A DNA stretch of 64,000 bases from JAGNXB01 sp964471595 (GCA_964471595.1 CAYYGN010000008.1:1-64000), one strand, 5' to 3'; shown: positions 8,943-17,446, numbered from the stretch's first letter. Numbers and translations are program-made. The notes: a model not told the origin generated them from the letters alone.

Positions 8943-9894
8943 GGGATCCGGGATGAATGCGGCGGATGCGATAAACCGTTTTGTTTTGCGATTCGTAATA
9001 GGTGCGCATCATGATCTCCGTGATGATGCCGATCGTGACCAATTGGATACCGCCGAGCAAGAGGATTACCCCCAGGATGAGCAGGGGCTTGCCCCAGATA
9101 TCGTTGCCGGCCAGTTTGAGGCCGAGCAAATAGATGTTGATCAGGACGCCCAGCCCGAAAGCCAGGACGCCGGCGGTGCCGAACAGATGCATCGGCTTTT
9201 GCAGATACCTTCGGAAGAACACCATCAGCAGCAGGTCGCTCACCACCCGGAAAGTGCGCCCGATCCCGTATTTGGATTGGCCGTGGATGCGGGGATGGTG
9301 CCGGACCGGTACCTGGGTGATGCGCGCACCTTCCAGGCTGGCGAGTACCGGAATGAACCGGTGCAATTCGCCGTAAAGCCCCATGTCTTTGGCCACTTCG
9401 CTGCGGAAAACCTTGAGGGTGCACCCGTAATCCCGGATATAAACCCCGGTGGATTTCCGGATGATGGCATTCGCGATCCGGCTGGGGATTTTGCGAAGCA
9501 GCATGCCGTCCTGGCGGTTGGCCCTTTCGCCGGCCACCAGGTCCCATCCCTCGTCAACGGCCAGGCGTAGCATGCCGGGAATATCGGCAGGGTCGTTTTG
9601 CAGGTCGCCGTCGAGGGTGGCGAGATATGCACCCCTCGCCTCGGCGATGCCGGCCGCCAATGCAGCACTCTGTCCATAATTTTTGCGGAATTCCACTACC
9701 CGCATCCGCTCGTCCATCACGGACTTCAGGGCTGCGAGCGTCCCATCGGTCGAGCCGTCGTCCACATAAAGCAACTCGTAATCCAGGCCATCCAGATCAA
9801 TCCTGATCTTTTCCACCAACGGGCGGATGTTGGGTTCTTCGTTGTACACGCACACGATGACGCTGAGAAACGGGGAGGGGGGTATCGTATTCAT
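8935..9894 (-). CDS. GT2-family polyprenyl-phosphate glycosyltransferase with membrane tail
   Basis: The product is 319 residues. A GT-A domain spans 1 to about 215, with VCVYNEEPNI, YVDDGSTDGT and the metal-binding TLDGDLQNDP. Two hydrophobic helices near residues 230-250 and 262-290 anchor it, as in DPM1/GtrB/ArnC-like enzymes. These transfer a sugar from a nucleotide donor to dolichyl- or undecaprenyl-phosphate on the cytoplasmic face. The ATG overlaps the stop of the upstream GT-C gene in the classic ATGA arrangement (9891-9894), and its own 3' end overlaps the flippase-like gene. This points to translational coupling of three genes that make, move and use one lipid-linked sugar. Confidence 0.9.
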   Translation of the reverse strand: MNTIPPSPFLSVIVCVYNEEPNIRPLVEKIRIDLDGLDYELLYVDDGSTDGTLAALKSVMDERMRVVEFRKNYGQSAALAAGIAEARGAYLATLDGDLQNDPADIPGMLRLAVDEGWDLVAGERANRQDGMLLRKIPSRIANAIIRKSTGVYIRDYGCTLKVFRSEVAKDMGLYGELHRFIPVLASLEGARITQVPVRHHPRIHGQSKYGIGRTFRVVSDLLLMVFFRRYLQKPMHLFGTAGVLAFGLGVLINIYLLGLKLAGNDIWGKPLLILGVILLLGGIQLVTIGIITEIMMRTYYESQNKTVYRIRRIHPGSRD

Positions 9895-11504
9895 TGGATG
9901 TCGGGCGCTGATTCGATGAGGAGAACATAGGGAATGCGATCATTAAAATGCCTCACCCTGATGGTATCGGTGGGTATAAATCCTGGCGGAATGGCGGCAG
10001 AGGCATCCACCAGATAGGCGGTACCCGGCTGTGGCCGGTCCTTCCAGACAGTCGTAATCGCCTCTCTGGAAGTCGACAGGTAAAAGGAGGAGGTAGTGGA
10101 CAGGCAACTCTGATCGAGATAATAAAGCGGCTTGTCCCGAAACGCGGCGCCTACCCGCAGGGCATCTTCGCGGGCTGCCGTGGCCGTGTCGTGCTTCAGC
10201 CGGTCGGGAATCACAAACCAGTCAAACGCGAGCCGGAGCGTAAGAAGTTGGACGATGAGTCCGTAGAAAAGCAGACGGGGATATCGCCAAATCGCCCAGG
10301 CCGCAACCGCCATCAGAAAGTTCAGAACACCGGTTTTGGGACCGAGCCATGGAGTATGGGCCGTTTGCGGCAAAAACAACGGCGCCCATGCCGCTACGGC
10401 AAGCAAGGCGCTGACGGCCAAAAAAAGTACGCGGAAAGTTTTTCGCAGGACCGAGACATCCGGCGTTCGTTTCCAGGCTTCGTAACCGACCGTGAAAACG
10501 AGCGGGGCCAGCATCAGTAAATAGCGGGGATACACCTGCGGGCTAACCCAATAAACCGGAATGTTGACCGCAAAGACAAGCATTAAAAATCCGAAAAAGG
10601 GATGACGCCACAAGGCCCGCCAGCGGGATCCCGTCAGTACAAAGACCAACAGGAGAGACCAGGGGAGGAAATGGTAAGTCATCTCCACCGGAAAGGTAAC
10701 CAGGTGCGACAAGGTCTGGATGAATCCGTAGTGGGTAGGAGTGCGCTGGGCCGATTCGTGAAAAAGGGTCCCGAACACCTGTTCGGGAGAAGCATTTTGC
10801 AGAAGCAGGGTGTAATAAGTGCCCGTCATCAAAAGAAAAACAAGCCCTCCGACCCACTGGCCGGGGTGGAACAAACGTCGCCAACGTCCGGTCAAAACGA
10901 GATGGCCGCCCACGGTCATGACCTGGAACACCAGTCCGGGGAGTCCCTTCATGAGGAAAGCCACACCCGCCAAAATCCAGGAGCCTGTAAAGTAGGCCCA
11001 AGGGCGATTGCGTTTGTCCTGTTCATACAACCACATGAACTGGGCAAACACCAGGGTGCTGAAGGCCATGTCGATCAGGCCCAGGAAGGAATCCCAAAAC
11101 AGGATGCGCCCGCACGTCAGTGTAAGCAGGGCGCTGACGAGGGCGGTGTCCGGTTGGCCAGTGCCCTTGCGCACGCTGCGGTAAATCAACGCAGCGAAAA
11201 GCAGCAGGAAAATGACGGTAGGTATTCTGGCCGTCCACTCGTTGACGATACCGGTGAGAGAAAATCCGGCGGCCAGGATCCAGTTGTACAAGGGGGGTTT
11301 CTTGAAATAAGGTTCGCCGTTGATGGTGGCCTGGATAAACTCTCCCGATTTCAGCATCTCGAAAGCGACCAGTGACCGGATGCCCTCGTCATCGATGAAG
11401 ACGGGGCCGTTGAGATGAATCAGCAAGGCGGGCAGGACCAGCAGGCCGGTCAGGAAGAGCAAGGCCCTGTGCCAATGGGATTCGGACCGATCGCTGGGTT
11501 CCAT
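9891..11504 (-). CDS. ArnT/PMT-like GT-C membrane glycosyltransferase
   Basis: The product is 537 residues with about twelve transmembrane helices. After the first helix comes the acidic loop FIDDEGIRSLVAFEML, then YFKKPPLYNWILA, the hallmark of the ArnT/PMT_2 group, which takes a sugar from polyprenyl phosphate and places it on an envelope acceptor. The long N-terminal extension from 11609 is rejected: ATG at 11504 begins the first helix cleanly and a TACTTTTG box stands 24 nt upstream of it. It is the first gene of a three-gene overlapping operon with a GT2 enzyme and a flippase-like protein. The acceptor (lipid A, protein or polysaccharide) cannot be told. Confidence 0.85.
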   Translation of the reverse strand: MEPSDRSESHWHRALLFLTGLLVLPALLIHLNGPVFIDDEGIRSLVAFEMLKSGEFIQATINGEPYFKKPPLYNWILAAGFSLTGIVNEWTARIPTVIFLLLFAALIYRSVRKGTGQPDTALVSALLTLTCGRILFWDSFLGLIDMAFSTLVFAQFMWLYEQDKRNRPWAYFTGSWILAGVAFLMKGLPGLVFQVMTVGGHLVLTGRWRRLFHPGQWVGGLVFLLMTGTYYTLLLQNASPEQVFGTLFHESAQRTPTHYGFIQTLSHLVTFPVEMTYHFLPWSLLLVFVLTGSRWRALWRHPFFGFLMLVFAVNIPVYWVSPQVYPRYLLMLAPLVFTVGYEAWKRTPDVSVLRKTFRVLFLAVSALLAVAAWAPLFLPQTAHTPWLGPKTGVLNFLMAVAAWAIWRYPRLLFYGLIVQLLTLRLAFDWFVIPDRLKHDTATAAREDALRVGAAFRDKPLYYLDQSCLSTTSSFYLSTSREAITTVWKDRPQPGTAYLVDASAAIPPGFIPTDTIRVRHFNDRIPYVLLIESAPDIQ

Positions 11505-11528
11505 AGCCGGAGAGTCGGTGAGACGGGA

Positions 11529-11536
11529 CAAAAGTA
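11529..11536 (-). promoter_or_regulatory. -7 box of the ArnT-like operon
   Basis: TACTTTTG on the minus strand lies 24 nt before the ATG at 11504. It decides against the longer reading frame starting at 11609. Confidence 0.5.
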
Positions 11537-11774
11537 GCCAAATCAAGCCGAGGGCCCCGCTTGCGGGAGACCGTACATGCGGGAAGTCCGCGATCCCTGG
11601 TAATGGCAAGGGGGAGGGATCGCCTTTCTTCTCTGACAGGTGGATAGAAGGGTCCGGACGCCACCTGAATGGGGAGGAAAGGGCAGAAGCGGCTCTGCCG
11701 CCAGCGACATCATTTGCCCCCGGGGGGGCATGCCGAAGGCGAATTGCATTTGTTTTGGACGATTACAAATTTAA

Positions 11775-11797
11775 TACACTAGTGCACTAATAGTGTA
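11775..11797. promoter_or_regulatory. Nested palindrome of CACTA/TAGTG units, possible operator
   Basis: A 23-bp AT-rich stretch reads as four alternating pentamers CACTA, TAGTG, CACTA, TAGTG. It contains the perfect palindromes CACTAGTG (11777-11784) and TAGTGCACTA (11780-11789), enclosed by TACACTA and TAGTGTA. It lies about 80 bp before the rhomboid gene in a 375-bp gap that otherwise holds only the divergent ArnT-like promoter. No regulator is encoded next to it. Confidence 0.4.
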
Positions 11798-11879
11798 ATG
11801 TCATTGATTTTCAATATTTTCCGTAATTACCTGGAGATCCTGTCTGCCAGTTAATGTTGTCGTACCGTATCTTCATCCC

Positions 11880-12560
11880 ATGATCTTTCCTATCGGTGAT
11901 GACCAGGTGGAAGGCGGTGACAAGCCGGTATTCAGCTATGCTTTCATCGTCCTCAACGTAGCGGCATTTGTCTGGATGATGCTTTTTTATCCGGCATCCA
12001 GCGTCGATGAATTCTTCCGCGTATTCGGTTCCGTACCTGCAGAGCTCCAGCAAGGAGACAGGGTTTGGACGCTGGTCAGCGCCATGTTTGTGCACGGAGG
12101 CTGGATGCACCTCGTGGGCAACATGATTTTCCTGTGGGTGTTTGCCGACAACATCGAGGCGACCATTGGTTCCGGGCGGTTTTTGGTCTTTTATTTGCTG
12201 GGCGGCATCGTCGCGGGACTTTGTCATATGGCCTTCAATCCAGGGAGTGTCATTCCTGCGGTAGGGGCATCCGGGGCCATTTCGGCGGTCCTCGGCGCTT
12301 ACATGGTGATGTTTCCGTCTTCCCGGATCCGGGTGTTCATCCTGTTGTTTTTCCACACCGCCTACCTGCCCGCTTTTTTCTTTCTCGGCATCTGGATCCT
12401 CCAGCAAATGGTGGCTGGTGTAGGTACCCTTGGCCATGTGGACCTCGACACGGGAGGGGTGGCCTGGTGGGCCCATATCGGTGGCTTCGTCTTCGGATTT
12501 TTGGCCGGGTTCCGGTTCCGGGCCATCCTGCGGCACCGCACCGGCCGGGAATACGTCTGA
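11880..12560 (+). CDS. Rhomboid-family intramembrane serine protease
   Basis: The product is 226 residues with six predicted membrane helices. The HGGWMHLVGN segment (72-81) supplies the oxyanion-side residues, GASGAIS holds the nucleophile Ser131, and AHIGGF holds the catalytic His199, so the Ser-His dyad is intact. Rhomboids cut membrane proteins within or near the bilayer. The substrate is unknown and the neighbours give no firm hint. It is transcribed alone and converges on the O-antigen-ligase-like gene, with only 3 bp between stop codons. The soluble extension is short, as in the basic bacterial type. Confidence 0.92.
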   Translation: MIFPIGDDQVEGGDKPVFSYAFIVLNVAAFVWMMLFYPASSVDEFFRVFGSVPAELQQGDRVWTLVSAMFVHGGWMHLVGNMIFLWVFADNIEATIGSGRFLVFYLLGGIVAGLCHMAFNPGSVIPAVGASGAISAVLGAYMVMFPSSRIRVFILLFFHTAYLPAFFFLGIWILQQMVAGVGTLGHVDLDTGGVAWWAHIGGFVFGFLAGFRFRAILRHRTGREYV

Positions 12561-12563
12561 CCG

Positions 12564-13826
12564 TCAGGTCTCCTGTCTCAGGCCGGGCAAATGGAAAAGC
12601 AACAGCAGACTGATGCCGAAATTGTTTTCCAGGGTCGGTTCGATCAGGTAGGACAGGAAAAACACGGCGTGCAGTGCGAGGAAGGGGAAGAGCCGGTATC
12701 TCCGTCGCCAGAAGAGGGGGAGAAAAACGAATACGCCGAAGACCATTGTCCCTGAAATCCCTGATCCGGCCAACATGTACAGCCATTGGTTGTGGGGGAT
12801 GACCGGTTGGTGGTGGGGAGCCTCTGCGGCGTAGCGGTCATGCATTTCCCGGCGGACATCGCCGATACCTGTGCCGAACCAGGGGTTTTGGCGGAAGATC
12901 TCCCAGGCCAGTTGCCAGGACACGATGCGGTTGCTGTCGGAATTGGCCAGTTCCCGGCCGCGCCAATGCTGATCGAGATCCCACAGCATGTAGTCGATCT
13001 TGGCCCTGAAGGCGGGCATGCTCCGGTAGGCCAACCAAGGCGTGAGGCCGATCAGAATCAGGAGGAAGATGCCGGCGGTGCGGCGTCCTTTGACCAGAAT
13101 CCACCGCAATACCCATATGCCCAGACCGGCATACAGTCCGACCAGTCCGGTGCGGACGGAAAGGATGTGGAGAAAGACGAAGAGGAACAGGGTCAGGCCG
13201 GCGATCACCCAACGTTCGAAGGGCCATCGCCACACAAAGCGCTCCTCCCAGAGATAAAGGCCGCCGAAGAAGGCCAGCGCCGCAGCCATGCTGAAACGGA
13301 TGTGGCTGCTCGGCGTGGGCAGTGACCGGCCCTGCCGGAGGGCCTCTTCCCAGAGAGGCCGGTCAGCCAGATATTCCGCCAATACCGGTAGGGCGGCCAT
13401 GCAAACACCCGCCAGGAGGATGGCATGCAACTTTTGGTAGGTGCGGCGGTCTCCAACCGGTAATCCCGAAAAGGCCAATGCCAGAAGGACAAAGGGCAAT
13501 TTGACCTGGAGACGTCCGATGGTATATCCGTGATCCTCCGACCACAGAGCGGTCAAAAGGACGAGAAAAAACGGGATGGTCGTCACGGCCCAGGAAGGAT
13601 CTGTACGCCAGCGGTGGAGGGCCGATGGCAGGTTTTTCCGCCAGATCCAGCGCCCTTTTTCCGGGTGCCATTCCCATAGAAAAAGGGCGATCATACCGAT
13701 CATGCACAGCGAAACAGCAAACTCCCATGAGATGAGCAAAAACCACAGACAGGCCCCGAAAAGGGTCAGCATCCACCGGGTAGCCGGGGCCGAAAAAAGC
13801 GGTAGCAGCAGGCGTGGCGGGTGCAT
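12564..13826 (-). CDS. O-antigen ligase/polymerase-like membrane protein (Wzy_C family)
   Basis: The product is 420 residues with about eleven helices and a large periplasmic loop before the last helices. The loop ends at HNQWLYMLAGSGISG (His near 345), the region characteristic of WaaL/Wzy_C proteins that transfer or polymerise undecaprenyl-linked glycans. The start at 13826 (MHPPRLL) is chosen because longer in-frame versions would run antisense through the whole frr gene. It is divergent from frr, and I saw no TAnnTTTG box before it. It may work with the sugar-lipid operon at 8-11.5 kb, but the genes are not adjacent. Confidence 0.82.
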   Translation of the reverse strand: MHPPRLLLPLFSAPATRWMLTLFGACLWFLLISWEFAVSLCMIGMIALFLWEWHPEKGRWIWRKNLPSALHRWRTDPSWAVTTIPFFLVLLTALWSEDHGYTIGRLQVKLPFVLLALAFSGLPVGDRRTYQKLHAILLAGVCMAALPVLAEYLADRPLWEEALRQGRSLPTPSSHIRFSMAAALAFFGGLYLWEERFVWRWPFERWVIAGLTLFLFVFLHILSVRTGLVGLYAGLGIWVLRWILVKGRRTAGIFLLILIGLTPWLAYRSMPAFRAKIDYMLWDLDQHWRGRELANSDSNRIVSWQLAWEIFRQNPWFGTGIGDVRREMHDRYAAEAPHHQPVIPHNQWLYMLAGSGISGTMVFGVFVFLPLFWRRRYRLFPFLALHAVFFLSYLIEPTLENNFGISLLLLFHLPGLRQET

Positions 13827-13898
13827 GGATATGGTGTCAGAACGCCTGACCCTGTCTTTTGGTACGCCGGTCGGCCGGATGAAAACAGGGACATGGCA

Positions 13899-13906
13899 TA
13901 TCTTTG
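13899..13906 (+). promoter_or_regulatory. -7 box of frr
   Basis: TATCTTTG lies 22 nt before the frr ATG, giving a short leader. No matching -33 TTG was seen. Confidence 0.5.
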
Positions 13907-13928
13907 AACACCAAAACAACGCACGATC

Positions 13929-14495
13929 ATGACCCAGGAAGAAATGGACAAGCTGTTCTCGGAAGCCCATGAAGCCATGGACCATGCTTTGCAACACCTC
14001 AGTGACGAACTGGCCAAGATCCGGACCGGTAAAGCCTCGCCGGCCATGGTGAGCGGTCTTTTGGTGCCCTATTACGGCAGTCCAACCCCCCTGGCCCAGG
14101 TCGCCAATGTCACGACTGCCGATTCCCGCACCATCAGTATCCAGCCCTGGGAAAAGAACATGATCGGCCCCATTGAAAAGTCGATCTTCGAAGCCAATCT
14201 CGGATTGACGCCAATGAACAACGGAGAGGTCGTGCTGCTCACTATTCCGCCGCTCACGGAGGAGCGCCGCAAGGACCTGGTCAAACAAGCCCGACACCTC
14301 GCTGAAGAGGCCAAAATCAGTGTGCGCAGCACCCGCCACAAAGTGATGGACGGCATCAAGAAAGCCGTCAAAGACGGCTACCCGGAAGATCTCGGCAAAA
14401 AAAGGGAAATCGAGATCCAGAACATGACGAACACTTACGGCGAAAAAGCCGATCATCTCGTCGATGTCAAAGAGAAAGACATCCTCACGGTTTGA
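13929..14495 (+). CDS. frr: Ribosome recycling factor
   Basis: The product is 188 residues, the normal size for RRF. With EF-G it splits post-termination ribosomes. Conserved features include LAKIRTGKASPAMVSGL (three-helix-bundle start, about 29-45), the beta-domain segment YGSPTPLAQVANV (50-62), LTEERRKDLVKQA and the basic SVRSTRHKVMDG segment. The usual N-terminal variability is present. In many bacteria frr follows pyrH and tsf, but here it stands alone, flanked by a divergent glycan gene and a downstream DUF2130 gene 94 bp away. A weak hairpin follows the stop codon. Confidence 0.97.
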   Translation: MTQEEMDKLFSEAHEAMDHALQHLSDELAKIRTGKASPAMVSGLLVPYYGSPTPLAQVANVTTADSRTISIQPWEKNMIGPIEKSIFEANLGLTPMNNGEVVLLTIPPLTEERRKDLVKQARHLAEEAKISVRSTRHKVMDGIKKAVKDGYPEDLGKKREIEIQNMTNTYGEKADHLVDVKEKDILTV

Positions 14496-14505
14496 ACCGG
14501 ATTTT

Positions 14506-14528
14506 TTCCGGATGATCCGGAATCGTTT
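14506..14528 (+). terminator. Weak hairpin after frr
   Basis: TTCCGGA and TCCGGAA form a 7-bp stem with a 3-nt loop (14506-14522), followed by TCGTTTT. It may end the frr transcript, but the stem is short and the T run broken. Confidence 0.35.
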
Positions 14529-14589
14529 TGGGTAAACGGGCAGAGGCAAATCCTTTGCCTCCAGTATTAATTCTGCAACCGACAAGGAC

Positions 14590-15864
14590 ATGTCAGACAC
14601 AACCCGGATCAAATGCCCCAATTGCGGAACGATCATTGATGTGCAGGACATTTTGTCCCATCAACTCGAGGAGCGGATCCGGCAGCAATACCAATCCCGG
14701 CTCAAGGAAGAGCAGCAACGGATGGCGAAGCAGGAGGCCGAACTCACGCAGGCCAAAGAGGAATTTGAACGCCGGAAAAAACAGGAAAACGAATTATTTC
14801 AGGATAGACTGGAACGACAGCTCAAGGAAGAGCGGCGTCTCCTCGAAGAAAAACTGAAATTGCGCCTGGAAGAGGAGCAGGCGGAGCTTTTCAAAACCAT
14901 GCAACGGGAACTTGCGGAAAAAACCGAGCAGATCCGTGAGTTGCACCGGACCCGGGCCGAGATCGAACAACTGAAAAGGGAAAAAGCCGAATTAAAAGAA
15001 GCGACAGAGGCAGAGGCCCAGAAAAAACTCAATGAAATTCTGCTGACCGAAAAGGAAAAAATAAAAAGAGCGGAGGAAGAAAAAAACGAGATGCGTTTGC
15101 GGGAATTGCAAAAGCAGCTCGAAGACCAGAAACGGTTGACGGAAGAAATGAAGCGCAAGCAGGAACAGGGCTCCATGCAGCTTCAGGGAGAGGTGCAGGA
15201 ATTGGCGATAGAAGAGTGGCTGATGGCGCGTTTTCCGTTGGATGAAATCGAAGAAATAAAAAAAGGCACAAGGGGGGGCGACTGCATACAGACGGTGCAC
15301 ACACCTACCCGTCGTGACTGCGGCAAGATTTATTACGAGAGCAAGCGCACGAAAGAATTTCACCCCGGGTGGGTGGAAAAACTCAAGGCCGACATGCGGG
15401 ACAAGGGTGCCGACATCGGGGTATTGGTCACGGAGGCCATGCCGTCGGGATATGAGCGTTTGGGCACCATGGATGGCGTGTGGGTATGTACCTACGAGGA
15501 ATTCAAAGGACTTTGCACCGTATTGCGGGAGAGTCTCATCCAACTCAGCGCCGCTGTACTCGCCCAGGAGAACAAGGGTGACAAAATGCACCTCCTCTAT
15601 GATTATCTTACCAGCACGCCGTTCAGGATGCAGGTGGAGGCGATTGTAGAGGGTTTTACCGCGATGAAACAGGCGCTCGACAGTGAGAAGCGCTCCATGC
15701 AACGGATATGGAAGGAAAGGGAGAAACAGATCGAAAAAGTCATCTCCAACACCATCGACATGTACGGCTCGATACGGGGCATTGCGGGCAGCGCCGTACA
15801 GCCGGTGCAGGCCCTTGAGTTACCTGTGGGAGACAGCGAAGGAGATCCGGATGACGACGACTGA
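14590..15864 (+). CDS. DUF2130 protein with zinc-ribbon start and long coiled coil
   Basis: The product is 424 residues. It opens with a single CPNCG knuckle (residues 9-13), then a highly charged coiled coil rich in E, K, R and Q (about 25-200). A globular DUF2130 region (about 205-410) follows, containing GTRGGDCIQTV, KIYYESKRTKEFHPGW, and an acidic C-terminus (PDDDD). I recall DUF2130 as an RmuC-like nuclease-fold family, with the GGDCIQ..YYESKRTK strand pattern giving D/E-x-K-like active-site residues. Its biological role is not established. It has no operon partner: the next gene converges from the other strand 29 bp away. Confidence 0.82.
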   Translation: MSDTTRIKCPNCGTIIDVQDILSHQLEERIRQQYQSRLKEEQQRMAKQEAELTQAKEEFERRKKQENELFQDRLERQLKEERRLLEEKLKLRLEEEQAELFKTMQRELAEKTEQIRELHRTRAEIEQLKREKAELKEATEAEAQKKLNEILLTEKEKIKRAEEEKNEMRLRELQKQLEDQKRLTEEMKRKQEQGSMQLQGEVQELAIEEWLMARFPLDEIEEIKKGTRGGDCIQTVHTPTRRDCGKIYYESKRTKEFHPGWVEKLKADMRDKGADIGVLVTEAMPSGYERLGTMDGVWVCTYEEFKGLCTVLRESLIQLSAAVLAQENKGDKMHLLYDYLTSTPFRMQVEAIVEGFTAMKQALDSEKRSMQRIWKEREKQIEKVISNTIDMYGSIRGIAGSAVQPVQALELPVGDSEGDPDDDD

Positions 15865-15893
15865 AGGCTTCACCGGAATACTGGTGTGGTGGA

Positions 15894-16106
15894 TCAGGAA
15901 GGCTCCGGACCTTTCCTTTTCTCTTTGCGGAACATGTTCAGGAAAAGGCCTCCCATCAGAGCGCCATACAGCGTGCTGTTGACGGGGGAGGAAGTGATGG
16001 CGCAGGTGCCGGACAGGCATCCGATTTGCTGCCAGTAAAAGAAACCGGCAACAGCTCCGAGGACAATCCCTGCGAGTGCCAAAGCATTACGGCGGATGAA
16101 AGTCAT
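15894..16106 (-). CDS. Small DUF6132-like membrane protein
   Basis: The product is 70 residues with two hydrophobic helices (about 8-26 and 45-60). A conserved loop between them reads IGCLSGTCAITSSPVNSTLYG. That loop pattern (IGC..GTCPITS.....LYG) recurs in small Bacteroidota membrane proteins, some lying near thioredoxin or rhodanese genes. The two cysteines suggest a redox or metal link, which is inference. It converges with the DUF2130 gene and has a promoter box only 4 nt before its ATG. Confidence 0.72.
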   Translation of the reverse strand: MTFIRRNALALAGIVLGAVAGFFYWQQIGCLSGTCAITSSPVNSTLYGALMGGLFLNMFRKEKRKGPEPS

Positions 16107-16110
16107 GGCA

Positions 16111-16118
16111 CAAAGTTA
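16111..16118 (-). promoter_or_regulatory. -7 box of the DUF6132-like gene
   Basis: TAACTTTG on the minus strand lies 4 nt before the ATG at 16106, implying a leaderless mRNA. Confidence 0.5.
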
Positions 16119-16185
16119 AGGTGTGTGGCTTTGGGTCCCTGGTGATGCGTGTCACACAAGCCCGTTCATAGCCCCGGAATTCCCA

Positions 16186-16210
16186 TTGCCCCGGTTTTAA
16201 CCTGGGGCAA
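16186..16210. repeat. Palindrome of the TTGCCCC..GGGGCAA type
   Basis: Arms TTGCCCCGG and CCTGGGGCAA surround TTTTAA. A related palindrome stands at the other border of the repeat cluster (17816-17841), so the two frame the region. Confidence 0.6.
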
Positions 16211-16290
16211 TAGGGTGAGGAAATACCAATCTTTCAAGCAGGAATGAATTTCAATATTGTGCGTCGGGTTGCACCCAACGCACGGATGGT

Positions 16291-16549
16291 CAACCCCATT
16301 TGGGGTTGAAAGGCATATGCCCGATGATCAAATAATAGAGGATCCCGGGGACCCCGAAGGGGGTTGAACAAAGGCGGAAGCCATCAGGTGTACATCGGAC
16401 CATTCATGAAATAATGAATTTCAATATTGTGCGTCGGGTTGCACCCAACGCACGGATGTTCAACCCCATCCGGGGTTGAACATTGTTTTTCATGAAGCAC
16501 CGGGTGAAACCCGGTGCTAATATGGTCAACCCCATCCGGGGTTGAAAGG
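16291..16549. repeat. Left copy of a 258-bp direct repeat built from palindromes
   Basis: Reading left to right it holds CAACCCC/GGGGTTG, the GATCCCGGGGACCCC element, GTGCGT..ACGCAC with an inner GGGT/ACCC, another CAACCCC/GGGGTTG, the perfect hairpin with arms AGCACCGGGT and ACCCGGTGCT, and a further CAACCCC/GGGGTTG. The same order recurs at 17447-17704 with only a few differences. A partial extra copy of the GTGCGT element precedes it (16244-16290). The block ends at an assembly gap. Such palindromes beside a Y1 transposase gene fit REP-like elements. Confidence 0.85.
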
Positions 16550-16649
16550 NNNNNNNNNNNNNNNNNNNNNNNNNNNNNNNNNNNNNNNNNNNNNNNNNNN
16601 NNNNNNNNNNNNNNNNNNNNNNNNNNNNNNNNNNNNNNNNNNNNNNNNN
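16550..16649. other. Assembly gap of exactly 100 N
   Basis: Exactly 100 N interrupt the repeat cluster. The round number means the true distance is unknown. The sequence on both sides repeats (AGCACCGGGT hairpin, then CAACCCC/GGGGTTG), so the assembler most likely broke on further repeat copies. Confidence 0.98.
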
Positions 16650-16822
16650 AAGCACCGGGTGAAACCCGGTGCTAATATGGTCAACCCCATCCGGGGTTGA
16701 AAGGGATATGCCCGATGATCAAATAATCGAGGATCCCGGGGACCCCGAAGGGGTCCAACATCATAGCCCCGGGAGCATCCCGGGGCTATGGTAACAAAAA
16801 TCACGCAACCCCTACGGGGTTG
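16650..16822. repeat. Repeat block between the gap and the transposase gene
   Basis: It repeats the AGCACCGGGT hairpin, CAACCCC/GGGGTTG (16682-16699), the CATATGCCCGATGATCAAATAATCG-type spacer and GATCCCGGGGACCCC. It then holds a new palindrome with arms TAGCCCCGGGA and TCCCGGGGCTA (about 16765-16789) and a last variant GCAACCCC..GGGGTTGAAC (16804-16822). Confidence 0.8.
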
Positions 16823-16916
16823 AACATATGAAAAGTCATTATGAGTATTTCCAACAATAATAGGATCATCAAAGGGTAAATGGCATCGGTACCATTTTTA
16901 ACCTTAAACACCGTGG

Positions 16917-16945
16917 TTGCTATTGTTTATCTATGTTGTATCTTG
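16917..16945 (+). promoter_or_regulatory. Promoter of the Y1 transposase gene
   Basis: TTG (16917-16919), 19 nt, then TATCTTG (16939-16945) fits the Bacteroidota TTG-N19-TAnnTTTG pattern apart from one T. It lies 18 nt before the ATG. Confidence 0.5.
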
Positions 16946-16963
16946 CAGAAAAGGAATTGAACT

Positions 16964-17407
16964 ATGGGAACATACACACAAATTCTTTATCATATTGTCT
17001 TTAGTACCAAATCCAGAAATGAAGTTCTTCACAAGGAGAATCGTGACAGATTGTTTCGTTATATGGCGGGAATTCTTTCCAAGAATAAATGTATTTGTCC
17101 GATTATCAATGGGGTTGAAGATCACGTTCATATATTAACTCATATTCATCCTTCCATCTCCTTGTCAGATCTGATAAAGGATATAAAAGTGGGAAGCAGT
17201 CTTTTCATCAAGCAGAATGATTTGTTCCCGGGATTTGAAAATTGGCAGTCAGGTTATGGAGCATTTACACACAGTTGGTCTCATTTGAACCGTTTGGTTG
17301 GCTATGTTGAAAACCAGGAAGAGCATCATCGCAAAGTGAGCTATAAAGAAGAATTGATACAGTTGCTCCAGGATCACGGTGTACCTTATGATGAAAAATA
17401 TTTGTAA
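16964..17407 (+). CDS. Y1/HUH transposase of the IS200-like or REP-associated (RAYT) type
   Basis: The product is 147 residues, complete for this family. EDHVHIL supplies the HUH metal-binding motif (HVH near residue 54), and YVENQEEHHRK near residues 110-120 supplies the catalytic tyrosine with the following Q and HH. Such enzymes nick and rejoin single-stranded DNA at hairpins. It stands alone, without TnpB, inside a dense cluster of palindromes, and a 258-bp direct repeat lies on both sides. It fits a domesticated or repeat-mobilising RAYT-like gene better than a plain insertion sequence, but the cluster has not been shown to move. Its GC content is well below that of the housekeeping genes. 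Confidence 0.88.
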   Translation: MGTYTQILYHIVFSTKSRNEVLHKENRDRLFRYMAGILSKNKCICPIINGVEDHVHILTHIHPSISLSDLIKDIKVGSSLFIKQNDLFPGFENWQSGYGAFTHSWSHLNRLVGYVENQEEHHRKVSYKEELIQLLQDHGVPYDEKYL

Positions 17408-17446
17408 ATAAATTAATGTCATACAATTTCTTTTATATTGGAATAT

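Noticed and set aside
13827..14651. N-terminal extension of the O-antigen-ligase-like frame to 695 codons
   Set aside because: It would run antisense through the complete frr gene. The ATG at 13826 gives the normal membrane-protein start.
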